DNA of 64,000 nucleotides from Candidatus Argoarchaeum ethanivorans (GTDB lineage Archaea > Halobacteriota > Methanosarcinia > Methanosarcinales > EX4572-44), in NCBI GenBank assembly GCA_004193545.1, contig RPGO01000035.1:1-64000 (forward strand), read 5' to 3'. Positions 31,442 to 41,254 of the stretch are shown in pieces; position 1 is the first letter of the stretch, and each line of letters opens with the position of its first letter. Below the pieces are notes generated by a model, which was not told the origin of the DNA, did no database searches, and saw only the letters and a list, made by a program, of their open reading frames with translations. A program made the position numbers and the translations under genes.

Positions 31442-32857
31442 TTGCTGTATTATAAGCTCTCTAACTTTTTTTGGATCTGCTCTGCCCCTTGTTTTTTTCA
31501 TTACTGCTCCAACGATAAAGTTCAGTGCCTCGTTTTTACCATTTTTGTAATCTGCTACAGCATCCTTGTTTCCCTCTACTGCCTGTTTCACCATTTCTGT
31601 AACCTCATCGCCCTCTATTCTAAGCAAACCTTTCTCCTTTACTATATGAGAAACGCTCTGGTTTTGTGTATCAAGCAGTGTTCTTACGATCTCAATCCCG
31701 CTTTTCTCAGTGATCTTATTTTTTTCCAGTAGAGAGAGTATCTCTAACAAATCTGTTTTACTGAAAGAGTCGATGGTCTTACCCCGATAGTTAAGTTCGC
31801 CTTTGAGCATGTCAGCTATCCACGTGGAGGCAAGCATCACGTCAGCACCTTTAAAAAGCACCTCTTCAAAGAATGTCGCAAGCTTTAATTCGGCGGTCAG
31901 GGTTTTTGCATGTTCCTCCTGTATGCCATATTGCACGATGAAACGCTCTCTCTGGGCATCCGGCAGTTCTGGCAGCGTTTCTTTTATCACTGGCGCTAAA
32001 TCTGCGATTCGAAGCGGTACAAGGTCTGGTTCAGGGAAATACCGGTAATCATGAGCTTCTTCTTTGGTTCGAAGGCTTACTGTGATCTCACGTGCCTCAT
32101 CAAAGTGGCGCGTTTCCTGCACTACGGTTTTACCGCGGCGAAGCACGTTTTTCTGGCGTACAATCTCATAGAGGAGGGCTTTTTCAGATGCTTTGTGAGA
32201 GGAGATATTTTTTGTCTCACTGCGCTGTCCGCCCATTATGGATATATTGGCATCCACCCTTACCGCTCCCTCAAGGTTCACATCACTCACATCAAGATAT
32301 TCAATAATGTTTCGCAATTTATCAAGGAACCGCCGGGCTTCTTTTGGACTTTGAAGGTCTGGTTCTGTTACCACTTCAAGCAGTGCTATTCCTGAGCGAT
32401 TATAATCTACAAGCGTGTATTTGGAGTGTTCAATGCTTCCTTCGTGCACTAATCTTCCAGGATCTTCTTCCATGTGTGCTCGATTAATACGAACACAGCG
32501 TTCACCATCTTCTCCTTCTATAATTATTGAGCCATCGTGTGCTATTGGGTAATCATATTGTGTTATCTGAAATCCTTTTGGCAGGTCCGGATAGTAGTAG
32601 TTTTTTCTGTAGAACTGTGTGTACTCGCTGATCTTGCAGTTTAATGCAAGTCCCACTTTAATGGCACACTCCACTGCTTTTTTATTCACCACTGGTAAAG
32701 CACCAGGAAGTCCGAGACATATCGGACAGGTATGTGTATTAGGCTCATCAGATTGATAGTCTGTACGGCACCCACAGAACATCTTGGTGTTGAGCTTGTT
32801 TAATTGAATGTGTATTTCAAGCCCGATTTTTACCTGATCCTTGTTTTCATACACCAT
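31409..32857 (-). CDS. gatB: Aspartyl/glutamyl-tRNA amidotransferase subunit B
   Basis: MVYENKDQVKIGLEIHIQLNKLNTKMFCGC; FYRKNYYYPDLPKGFQITQYDYPIA. Confidence 0.97.
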   Translation of the reverse strand: MVYENKDQVKIGLEIHIQLNKLNTKMFCGCRTDYQSDEPNTHTCPICLGLPGALPVVNKKAVECAIKVGLALNCKISEYTQFYRKNYYYPDLPKGFQITQYDYPIAHDGSIIIEGEDGERCVRINRAHMEEDPGRLVHEGSIEHSKYTLVDYNRSGIALLEVVTEPDLQSPKEARRFLDKLRNIIEYLDVSDVNLEGAVRVDANISIMGGQRSETKNISSHKASEKALLYEIVRQKNVLRRGKTVVQETRHFDEAREITVSLRTKEEAHDYRYFPEPDLVPLRIADLAPVIKETLPELPDAQRERFIVQYGIQEEHAKTLTAELKLATFFEEVLFKGADVMLASTWIADMLKGELNYRGKTIDSFSKTDLLEILSLLEKNKITEKSGIEIVRTLLDTQNQSVSHIVKEKGLLRIEGDEVTEMVKQAVEGNKDAVADYKNGKNEALNFIVGAVMKKTRGRADPKKVRELIIQQLHTTQAEINS

Positions 32858-32858
32858 T

Positions 32859-34268
32859 TTATTCACCACCCGGCCGCCTGTTATGAAAATCCGTACTATT
32901 TTCAAAGTTGTGAGCTGCCTGTAGTATGGTTTTCTCATCAAAGAAGTTTCCTATCAGTTGAAGACCAATCGGGAGTTTATTTTCAAAACCGCAAGGAACT
33001 GAAACAGCAGGAACGCCAGCGAGATTAATTGGCACAGTATTCACATCTGCTAAGTATAAACTCAACGGGTCTTTTATTTTCTCCCCGAGTTTAAAAGCAG
33101 GGTAAGGCATGGTTGGTGCAAGCAGCATATCATACGTTTTAAACGCGGCTTCAAAGTCTTTTTTTACCAGGGTTCTCACTTTAAGGGATTTTAGATAGTA
33201 TTTATCGTGGTAGCCTGCCGAGAGCGCATAGCTTCCTAATAGTATGCGTCGTTTCACTTCGTCTCCAAATCCTTCTGCACGCGTTTTTGAAAAACTCGTG
33301 TGGCAGTCGCCTTCTTCAGCATGATACCCATAACGCAAGCCATCGAAGCGGGCAAGATTGCTTGAAGCTTCACTCATAGCTATAATATAGTAAGCAGCAA
33401 GGCTATACTTTGTGTGGGGCATTGAAACCTCCTTATATTCCACACCAAGGTCTTCAAAGCTGTGAACTGCATTCCACACTGCCTTTTCAACAACACTACT
33501 CATACCCTCGCCAAAGTATTCTTCAGGTACTCCAATCTTCATGCCCTTCATATCAAGTGGTTCTGTGGTGTCAAACTGCTTATTTACTGACGTTGAATCT
33601 CTCTGGTCGTATCCTGCAACAATATTAAAAAGAAGGGCTGTGTCAGCCACGGTTGTTGCCATGGGCCCTATCTGCTCAAGGCTGTTGGCATAAGAAATGA
33701 GCCCATAACGGGATACTGCACCATAGGTTGGTTTCAAGCCAACAACACCACAGAAGGATGCAGGACACCTTACTGATCCCCCTGTGTCAGAACCAAGTGC
33801 AAGAGGTACTTCCCCGCCGGCAAGTGCTGTTGCACTGCCGCCTGATGAGCCGCCTGGTACGCATCCAGCATCCCATGGGTTTTCTACTGCACCATAGTAA
33901 CTCGTCTCAGTGCTTGTTCCCATGGCAAACTCATCCATATTTGTCTTGCCGATGATAACAGCACCCTCTCTTTTCAGACGTTCGATAACAGTAGCGTTGT
34001 ATGGTGGGATGTATCCGGTAAGTATCTTTGATGCACAGGTAGTTTGTATTCCACGAGTGGAGATATTATCTTTGATTGCGATAGGAACTCCACATAGCCT
34101 GCCACCGGACGCGCGTTCTGCCATCGAGAGTGCATCCTCTATATTTAGTGTGATAAAAGAATTGAAATCGTTTTGTTTTATCCTTTCAAAACAACGGTGA
34201 ACCGCTTCTGCTGCGCCATCTGTCTCTATGAAACGTTTTGTCTCCAGAACGCTTTGCCATGTTATCAT
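32859..34268 (-). CDS. gatA: Aspartyl/glutamyl-tRNA amidotransferase subunit A
   Basis: CVPGGSSGGSATALAGGEVPLALGSDTGGSVRCPASFCGVVGLKPTYG. Confidence 0.97.
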   Translation of the reverse strand: MITWQSVLETKRFIETDGAAEAVHRCFERIKQNDFNSFITLNIEDALSMAERASGGRLCGVPIAIKDNISTRGIQTTCASKILTGYIPPYNATVIERLKREGAVIIGKTNMDEFAMGTSTETSYYGAVENPWDAGCVPGGSSGGSATALAGGEVPLALGSDTGGSVRCPASFCGVVGLKPTYGAVSRYGLISYANSLEQIGPMATTVADTALLFNIVAGYDQRDSTSVNKQFDTTEPLDMKGMKIGVPEEYFGEGMSSVVEKAVWNAVHSFEDLGVEYKEVSMPHTKYSLAAYYIIAMSEASSNLARFDGLRYGYHAEEGDCHTSFSKTRAEGFGDEVKRRILLGSYALSAGYHDKYYLKSLKVRTLVKKDFEAAFKTYDMLLAPTMPYPAFKLGEKIKDPLSLYLADVNTVPINLAGVPAVSVPCGFENKLPIGLQLIGNFFDEKTILQAAHNFENSTDFHNRRPGGE

Positions 34269-34271
34269 TGT

Positions 34272-34550
34272 TCAGAGTATCCTCGCTGCTTTAAAGTGTC
34301 CATCTTTTATTTCTTTAGCGTTTGAAAGTGCTTCTTCCTGGCTTAACATCTCAGATGGCACATCGTCCCTCCATACATTGTACAGATCAAGTACATGGTG
34401 TGCAGCATCCACATCTTCCTCAACTTCATCGAGAGTGCCGAAGTATTCCAGTATCGGGTTTATTTTTTCGCTGTATTCCTCTATTTCGGAATCTGTGAGC
34501 CGTACATGTGCAAGCCAGCTGATGTGTTCAATATCACTCGTTGTAATCAT
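34272..34550 (-). CDS. gatC: Aspartyl/glutamyl-tRNA amidotransferase subunit C
   Basis: HISWLAHVRLTDSEIEEYSEKINPILEYFGTLDEV; upstream of gatA. Confidence 0.92.
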   Translation of the reverse strand: MITTSDIEHISWLAHVRLTDSEIEEYSEKINPILEYFGTLDEVEEDVDAAHHVLDLYNVWRDDVPSEMLSQEEALSNAKEIKDGHFKAARIL

Positions 34551-34593
34551 TATAATCTACGAAAGATAACAGCATGTATAGAATATAGTTTTT

Positions 34594-34697
34594 GCCTTCC
34601 GTAAACACTAAATGGTGAAACACTCTCTGGTAGTTAAAGTTGTCTCTGCAAAGCGCCAAGCTTTGCAGCCTTCCGTAAACACTAAATGGTGAAACAC
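34594..34697. repeat. Pair of 30-bp direct repeats flanking a hairpin in a divergent promoter region
   Basis: GCCTTCCGTAAACACTAAATGGTGAAACAC at 34594-34623 and 34668-34697; CTGCAAAGCGCCAAGCTTTGCAG between them. Confidence 0.88.
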
Positions 34698-34711
34698 CTT
34701 TCTGATAGGTT

Positions 34712-35911
34712 ATGCAGATTAATGTTGATCTTCACATTCATTCAAGATATTCTATGGCAACCTCAAATAATATGAAACTCTCTGTTATTGCAGAACAAGC
34801 TTATAAAAAAGGTATTCAGCTCGTTGGAAGCGGTGATTGTTTGCATCCTAAATGGCGTGGCGAGCTCAGACAACTGGAGAGGGTTGATGATGCGTTCAGG
34901 TACGATCGTACATATTTTGTGCCGACAGTGGAAGTAGAGGATGCAAGTCGTGTGCACCACCTGATTCTTGTCCCCTCACTCTCAAAAGCAGAGGAGCTAT
35001 ACGAGACATTTAAAAAACATTCTTTAAATATTGATACTGATGGGCGTCCAACTGTCAAACTGACAGGAGAAGAGATTGCATCTGCTGCAAAGGAAAGCGA
35101 GAGTCTGATCGGTCCGGCACACGCATTTACGCCATGGACAGGAGTGTACGCTTATTACAACTCCCTGTCTGAGTGTTATGGCAGTCTTGTTTCGTATATT
35201 AGTTTTGTAGAACTTGGCTTGAGCGCTGACACATCCTATGCAGACCCCATTTCTGATCTACGCAGGCTCACGTTTTTAACCAACTCTGATGCTCATTCGC
35301 CATGGCCAAACAAATTTGCACGGGAGTTTACACGTGTCGAAGTTGAAAACATCGGTTTTGATGAACTGAAAAAAGCAATCCTCCAGACAGAGGGGCGCCG
35401 CCCGGTCTTAAATGTTGGATTATTCCCGGGGGAGGGTAAATACAACGAGAGTGCATGTATCAGATGTGCCAAACACTACACTCTGAAAGAAGCAATCGCA
35501 CTAAGCTGGCGATGTAAATGTGGTGGAAGAATAAAGAAAGGCGTGAAAGACAGAGCAGCAGAGCTTGCAGATGTAGAAACACCATCACACCGCCCACCCT
35601 ATCTGCACACAATTCCACTTTCAGAAATCATCGCTCTCTCGCTTGGATATTCAAGTTCAAATAACAAAACCGTGCAGGGTGCATGGGAAAAACTTATTAC
35701 AGCATTCGGAAGCGAGGTGAACGTGCTTGTTGACGTTGATCTTGACAAGATCGATTTCGTGGATGAGCGTATTACCAAGGCGATCAAAGCGTTTCGAGAT
35801 GGAGAAGTGATTCTGCACCCTGGTGGCGGTGGAAAATATGGGCGCATCGAACTGCCACCTGCTTCACAAACAAATAAAAGCGGCGGACAATCTTCACTTG
35901 GCGATTTTTAA
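34712..35911 (+). CDS. Endonuclease Q-like PHP-domain protein
   Basis: NVDLHIHSRYSMATS; LIGPAHAFTPWTGVYAYYNSL; FLTNSDAHSPWPNKFAREF; ACIRCAKHYTL..SWRCKCGGRIKKGVKDRAAEL. Confidence 0.9.
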   Translation: MQINVDLHIHSRYSMATSNNMKLSVIAEQAYKKGIQLVGSGDCLHPKWRGELRQLERVDDAFRYDRTYFVPTVEVEDASRVHHLILVPSLSKAEELYETFKKHSLNIDTDGRPTVKLTGEEIASAAKESESLIGPAHAFTPWTGVYAYYNSLSECYGSLVSYISFVELGLSADTSYADPISDLRRLTFLTNSDAHSPWPNKFAREFTRVEVENIGFDELKKAILQTEGRRPVLNVGLFPGEGKYNESACIRCAKHYTLKEAIALSWRCKCGGRIKKGVKDRAAELADVETPSHRPPYLHTIPLSEIIALSLGYSSSNNKTVQGAWEKLITAFGSEVNVLVDVDLDKIDFVDERITKAIKAFRDGEVILHPGGGGKYGRIELPPASQTNKSGGQSSLGDF

Positions 35912-35976
35912 TTGATGAATTAAAAAGACTTTGAAGGATGACGATTTTAGTGTAAATTTTGAAGCAAAAGTGAAAA

Positions 35977-36870
35977 ATGAAACAAAACAAATTGTATGGA
36001 ATAATATTAATGGCGGTGTTGGCGGTATTGTTTTTTACCGCGGTCGTGAGTGCAACAGATATTTACGTACCTGAAGGTGGGAATCAGACAATCCAACAAG
36101 CGGTGAACAATGCATCTGGAGGCGACACTATTATCGTGCGCGATGGGATATACCACGAGAACGTGAATGTGGACGTGGCTCATTTGACGATTCGCTCGGA
36201 GAACGGCTCTGCGAACTGCATCGTGAACGCATCAGGCCCAAATGACTACGTCTTCAATGTGGCTGCGGATTACGTGAACATCACCGGGTTCACGGTCGAA
36301 AATGCGACTGGAAACCATAATGCTGGAATATATCTTGAAAGCATGGAACATTGCAACATCTCTTATAACAATGCGAGGAACAACAACTACGGCATCTACC
36401 TGTATTCTTCGTGCAACAACACGCTCACAGAGAACACCGCTAACTCGAACAACTACTGTGGCATCCACCTCAACGATGCAGACAACAACAACAACGTCTC
36501 CTGCAACTGGGTGCAGAACAACAGTGTGAATGGTTTCCGACTATACAGTGGAAGTACAGGAAATACGATCGAGCGCAACAATATCATCGCAAACGGTGCG
36601 TTGCAAGCCGACGGCAGCTACCACTGGAATTTCTATAACGACCAGGGCAATGCCGTGGATGCGAAGAACAATTACTGGGTGGCAACGGACAACGAAACGA
36701 TAGATAAGAGCATCTACGATGACGAAGAAGGAAACGGTAAAGTGACGTTCTATCCGCCTTTGAAAGGTGCATCTCCATGCGCACCGATTCCGGAAGCAGC
36801 GACGATAATACTGTTCTCGGTGGGATTGGTCGTGCTTGCGGGGTATGTTGTATTGAGGGGAAGAAAATGA
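35977..36870 (+). CDS. NosD-like parallel beta-helix surface protein with PEF-CTERM tail
   Basis: GGNQTIQQAVNNASGGDTIIVRDGIYHENV; tail PIPEAATIILFSVGLVVLAGYVVLRGRK. Confidence 0.85.
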   Translation: MKQNKLYGIILMAVLAVLFFTAVVSATDIYVPEGGNQTIQQAVNNASGGDTIIVRDGIYHENVNVDVAHLTIRSENGSANCIVNASGPNDYVFNVAADYVNITGFTVENATGNHNAGIYLESMEHCNISYNNARNNNYGIYLYSSCNNTLTENTANSNNYCGIHLNDADNNNNVSCNWVQNNSVNGFRLYSGSTGNTIERNNIIANGALQADGSYHWNFYNDQGNAVDAKNNYWVATDNETIDKSIYDDEEGNGKVTFYPPLKGASPCAPIPEAATIILFSVGLVVLAGYVVLRGRK

Positions 36871-37123
36871 TTGGAAAAAGTTTGACCAAAAACAATCGAG
36901 AAAAACGTGGTTGTAAAGTTGTTGGGTGTTGACATTGTTTCGACCTGGTTATATATTCAGGTATAATGTCTACTGTTCTGGGTTTGAACGTATGAAAGAA
37001 ATTAGAGTTCTGGTATAACACCCAACAAGTTGACAGCCCCGGAAAAACGAAAAGTTTTTAAATACCTATGTTTACACTCGCTGATGAAAATAAATTAAAA
37101 AAATATGAGGTGCTAGAAAAAAA

Positions 37124-38608
37124 ATGAAAAGCGGAAAAGTTAAGGGAAAAAACATAAAAGTTCGTAGACATATCTTCGCAATCGTGGGCATTGCTTTGCT
37201 TGTCACCCTAATTATGCCTGCCACCGTTCTTGCGGATATTGAAGAACACCCATATTTGGTGAAGACATTCATTGACGAAGAGGGACGGAAGATAGCTGAA
37301 ATCATTGTTCCAGGACTGCCCCCAGAAAAAAGAATATCAGAGGCAGTCGTCTCCGACATCGAAATTAGGCAAGCGGACGCTACTCTTTCCGATGTACCTG
37401 CTTTTGACTGGTGCTATGGGTGTTCCGCAACCTCTGCGGCGATGATGTTTGGCTATTATGATAGAACTGGCTATTCGAACATGTACGCAGGTCCCGCCAA
37501 TGGTGGAGTGTGCCCCTTGACCAATTCAGTCTGGGGTGTTGAGGAGTGTCCGCTCAGCGCAACGCATCAGGGCTATGATGGACTTGCAGTGAAAGGGCAT
37601 GTGGATGACTACTGGTCCTTCTTTGGTAGTAATATTGACCCCTACTGCAACTATGTACCGCCATGGTCGGAGCACATGTACGCGGACTGCACCGCTGACT
37701 ACATGGGAACCAACCAGCATTATAACTGGCAAAACAGCGATGGTGGCACTACCTTTTGCTATTATGTAAGTGGCGCTCCTCTCTATGATTACTCCGAATG
37801 TGAACCGGGTAAGCGAGATGGCTGTCACGGCATTAGACTGTTTGTTGAGTCACGCGGCTATAACGTGCACCACGACGGAAGTAACCACCAAAACTACAAC
37901 CAGTGTATAGACCCATATGTTGCAGGGGGATTTACTTTTGATGATTTCAAAGCTGAGATCGACGCCGGGCGTCCGGTGATCATTCATGTCGATGGGCATT
38001 CGATGCTCGGTTATGGATACGATGACCCTATCACAATCCATATACACGATACATGGGGCCATAGTAGCCATTCGATGACGTGGGGTGGGTATTATGACGG
38101 TAGGCAACACTACGGGGTCACGGTCATCCAGCTACAATCGCTGCCAGTAATAACCTCCTGCGATCCCTCCAGTACTGAGACGAGCCAATTCACCCCCAGC
38201 CAAAGCGTCTATGTCAAGGGCAGCGGGCTTGAACCAAATACAGATTACAATATCTGGATTCAGAATGACCCGGTAGCTGAAGGGAAAACGCTGGCAATCG
38301 GAGAAGACCCCTCTGGAGCGCAAGAAGCAGTAACTACTGGCCCAGGCAATGGCAATCCATCGGGTGGCTTTCCTGCCACGGAGATTTGGCCCATCCCTCA
38401 GAGCGAACCGGTCACTCACCACCCATACGACATTGTAGTGGATAAAGTGGGAGGTGGCGAAGGCACGTACAACTCTAACGATGATGGTATAGATTCCGTC
38501 GCCGTGGTGGGCTTTGTAGCGCCGGTGCCGGAGCTTCCAACGATAATACTATTCTCGATGGGATTGGTCGTGCTTGTGGGGTATGTTGTGTTGAGAAGGA
38601 GAAAATGA
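37124..38608 (+). CDS. Secreted C39-like cysteine peptidase-type protein with PEF-CTERM tail
   Basis: DWCYGCSATSAAMMFGYYDRTGY; GRPVIIHVDGHSMLGYGYDD; tail VPELPTIILFSMGLVVLVGYVVLRRRK. Confidence 0.78.
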   Translation: MKSGKVKGKNIKVRRHIFAIVGIALLVTLIMPATVLADIEEHPYLVKTFIDEEGRKIAEIIVPGLPPEKRISEAVVSDIEIRQADATLSDVPAFDWCYGCSATSAAMMFGYYDRTGYSNMYAGPANGGVCPLTNSVWGVEECPLSATHQGYDGLAVKGHVDDYWSFFGSNIDPYCNYVPPWSEHMYADCTADYMGTNQHYNWQNSDGGTTFCYYVSGAPLYDYSECEPGKRDGCHGIRLFVESRGYNVHHDGSNHQNYNQCIDPYVAGGFTFDDFKAEIDAGRPVIIHVDGHSMLGYGYDDPITIHIHDTWGHSSHSMTWGGYYDGRQHYGVTVIQLQSLPVITSCDPSSTETSQFTPSQSVYVKGSGLEPNTDYNIWIQNDPVAEGKTLAIGEDPSGAQEAVTTGPGNGNPSGGFPATEIWPIPQSEPVTHHPYDIVVDKVGGGEGTYNSNDDGIDSVAVVGFVAPVPELPTIILFSMGLVVLVGYVVLRRRK

Positions 38609-38706
38609 TTGGAAAAGGTCTGACCAAAAATAATCGGAAAAGGAAAAACGAAAATCTTTTATATACCTATGTTTATATTCATTGACAGAAATAAAAACAA
38701 AATGAA

Positions 38707-40293
38707 GTGAAAAAAAATATGAGAGTAAAAGAAAGTAAGCAAAAACGTAACCTAAAGATGTTTTTAGCCCTTTTAGTTGCGGCAATACTTCTCGCTTCAA
38801 TCGTTCCGACTGTAAGCGCGTCCGAATGGTGGGATTCATGCTGGAGTCATCTGAAAGCAATAACTGTAACCGAGAACACAGGTTCAACCCTGACTAACTA
38901 TCAGGTTGAACTGACGGTAACTTATGACTCTGATATGAAAAACAATTTCGATGACCTGCGGTTCACCAATGCAAACGGGACTGAACTTGACTACTGGATT
39001 GAATCCAAGACAGACGGCGACTCGGCTGCTGTTTGGGTCGAGGTCGATTCTCTGACTGCTTCCAGCGACACCACTATTTATATGTATTATGGAAATTCTG
39101 AGGCGAGCAGTGAGTGTAACGGGAGCGCTGTGTTTGAGTTCTTCGATGATTTTGATGCTGGGCTTGGGAAGTGGAACAATTTTGGCACTCCTACTCCAGT
39201 GACCTTCGAGAGCATAGAGTTCCACGACGGCTGGGGCTACTCCACGAAGGGCGATAGTTGGTATAGGTCAGGCAGTTATTCAAAAGCATTGTTGGATGTT
39301 ACCAGTGGAACAACAGTAGATTTCAGGGTCAAACAAGGGACTGGACATGCCTCCTGGGATAGGTTTAATGATATCGGCATTGGCAGTCTACAATACGGAT
39401 ATACCGAGAGCAGTCATCCGGAGTATTTCACTATTGCTTTAAGGGATGGTTCTCTGAACGATATTACCTATCAGGCTTACAACGGTAAAACCTATACTAA
39501 AGAGGGTACAGACGATCATCAATTTCATAGATATTCTATGAAGTACAATAGCTCCAACGATCAAATAGCCTACTACAGAGATGAACAACTCAACACCACT
39601 TTGACGGCAGATTCCAGACCCTACGATACATTACCTTTTCTATTGGCTGGTCGTGATTACGGGAGCACTGGTACTACAAATTATTTGGATTGGGTTTTAG
39701 TCCGTAAATACGCGGACCTTGAGCCAGGTGCTATTTTTGGGAATGAAGAGGATAATCCTTCACAGGGCTGGTATTTGAGCAGCACCGATAGTGGTCTTAA
39801 TAAGGGGATGTACAAAGGAAGTCAGAGTGGGGCGGCGGATTCTGTCTTTGTAGAGGGGTTTGAGGAAGTTGTCTGGATTGCAGATGAACCAGCAAGCGCA
39901 GATGTTGGCTTTCCCGCGGGAGACTGGACCGGACATTTGAGGAAAACAGGCGATGGAGACGAGTTTGAGGTTGAAATCGGCGTATGGGATGGAATTGGCT
40001 TTGACTCATGAGGGTATTATGACGAAGGTAATTTTGGAGCTGGTAACGATGCGGATTTTACGATAAGTGCTGATTCATTTACCGTATTGGCAGACGAATG
40101 GCTGGCTTTTCGTGTAACGAACTGGGACTTGGATGAATATGATTTCTACATTGTTACTGCTGACGGTCCGAGTTATGTCTCATCTCCACCAACCGACCCC
40201 AGCTACCCCGTTCCGGAACTCCCGACCGTCCTGCTCTTTGCGGTCGGGCTGCTCATGCTTGCAGGATACGTGTGGATCCGACGGAAGACGTGA
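38707..40293 (+). pseudogene. DUF2341-type surface protein with PEF-CTERM tail, interrupted by an in-frame TGA at 40009-40011
   Basis: 38707-40011 and 40087-40293 share a frame with no other stop between; tail VPELPTVLLFAVGLLMLAGYVWIRRKT. Confidence 0.8.
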
Positions 40294-40459
40294 ATGGGGC
40301 TGCCACGGGGCAATTCTCCCGCTATCTTTTTTTACTGACCGTTTGGAAGCCGCATCGTTCATGGATATTAAGGAACAGCGCCAGGCGGTGCGAAATGTCT
40401 GGAATCCGTATCTAAAATATGGGAAAACATAAAATCTTTATGCTGTCAGTCAACGAACA

Positions 40460-40890
40460 ACAGGAATAAAGTCGTCGAGTGAGGGGTATAAGCCCCCTGC
40501 TGTTTCGCACTAAGCCATTATAGGCTTTCGTCATGCTTTAACGGCGTTCAGCTAAGCGCCATACTTCCAAAGGCTATATGTCCAAAAAACATATGATATA
40601 GCCTTTATTCTGGCTTGCACACACGAGTATTCACGCGTTCCATCCGAACACTGCACGACCTCAGCTTCACAGCATCATCGCTTTTGTGCGTGTAGTGCTT
40701 ACAAGGTAAGCAGGACACCAGGCAAATCTACTATACAGGAAACTTACCTGAGGTCGGTATCGTTTCTGTGCCATTGACATGGTTCTCACCATTACACCCT
40801 TACAGGCTTTCGTGTTTTTGGAATGTGGGGGGACTTTCCTCAGCAACATTTGTTACCGGCAGCCGCTCAGCCTCTCTCAACAACAATCCT
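40460..40890 (-). ncRNA. rnpB: RNase P RNA (archaeal)
   Basis: Reverse complement: GTTGTTGAGAGAGGCTGAGCGGCTGCCGGTAACAAATGTTGCTGAGGAAAGTCCCCCCAC near 5' end, ACAGAAACGATACCGACCTCAGGTAAG; P1 pairs GTTGTTGAG with CTCGACGAC; ends approximate. Confidence 0.88.
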
Positions 40891-40940
40891 ACTGTGATTA
40901 AATCCATATAAAAACCTGGTGGTCGAGTTTGGAACGAATG

Positions 40941-41228
40941 TCAGGATCTGTTTTTCTTGATGATTTTTCCTATCTGTTGAATAATCCTTGATTTGGGTGC
41001 TTTTCTGTCGATGAGCACCCGTCCCGACACATTCCACCATGATTTTGGGTATGCTTTACCAGCCTCTACAACAGGGTTAAGCCCCAGTTCTGAAGCTGCT
41101 ATTTGTATTTCCTTCAGTGCTGGCTCTTTTACTGAATGTTTTTTTGGTGCTAATCGTCCTTCTCCTCGAGATTTCGTAGTGTCAAGGTACACAGGCCATA
41201 TTACAAGTTTATCTCTTTTACGCAGCAT
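40941..41228 (-). CDS. srp19: Signal recognition particle 19 kDa protein
   Basis: MLRKRDKLVIWPVYLDTTKSRGEGRLAPKKHSVKEPALKEIQIAASELG; NVSGRVLID. Confidence 0.93.
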   Translation of the reverse strand: MLRKRDKLVIWPVYLDTTKSRGEGRLAPKKHSVKEPALKEIQIAASELGLNPVVEAGKAYPKSWWNVSGRVLIDRKAPKSRIIQQIGKIIKKNRS

Positions 41229-41254
41229 AGTACCATATATTATTGTTTCATTGG

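Noticed and set aside
34594-34697. Possible mini-CRISPR from 30-bp direct repeats
   Set aside because: Only two copies, and the intervening 44 bp contain a palindrome rather than a unique spacer; no cas operon.
40009-40011. Selenocysteine at the in-frame TGA
   Set aside because: No visible SECIS-like context, and surface DUF2341/PEF-CTERM proteins are not known selenoproteins; fwdB here uses Cys.
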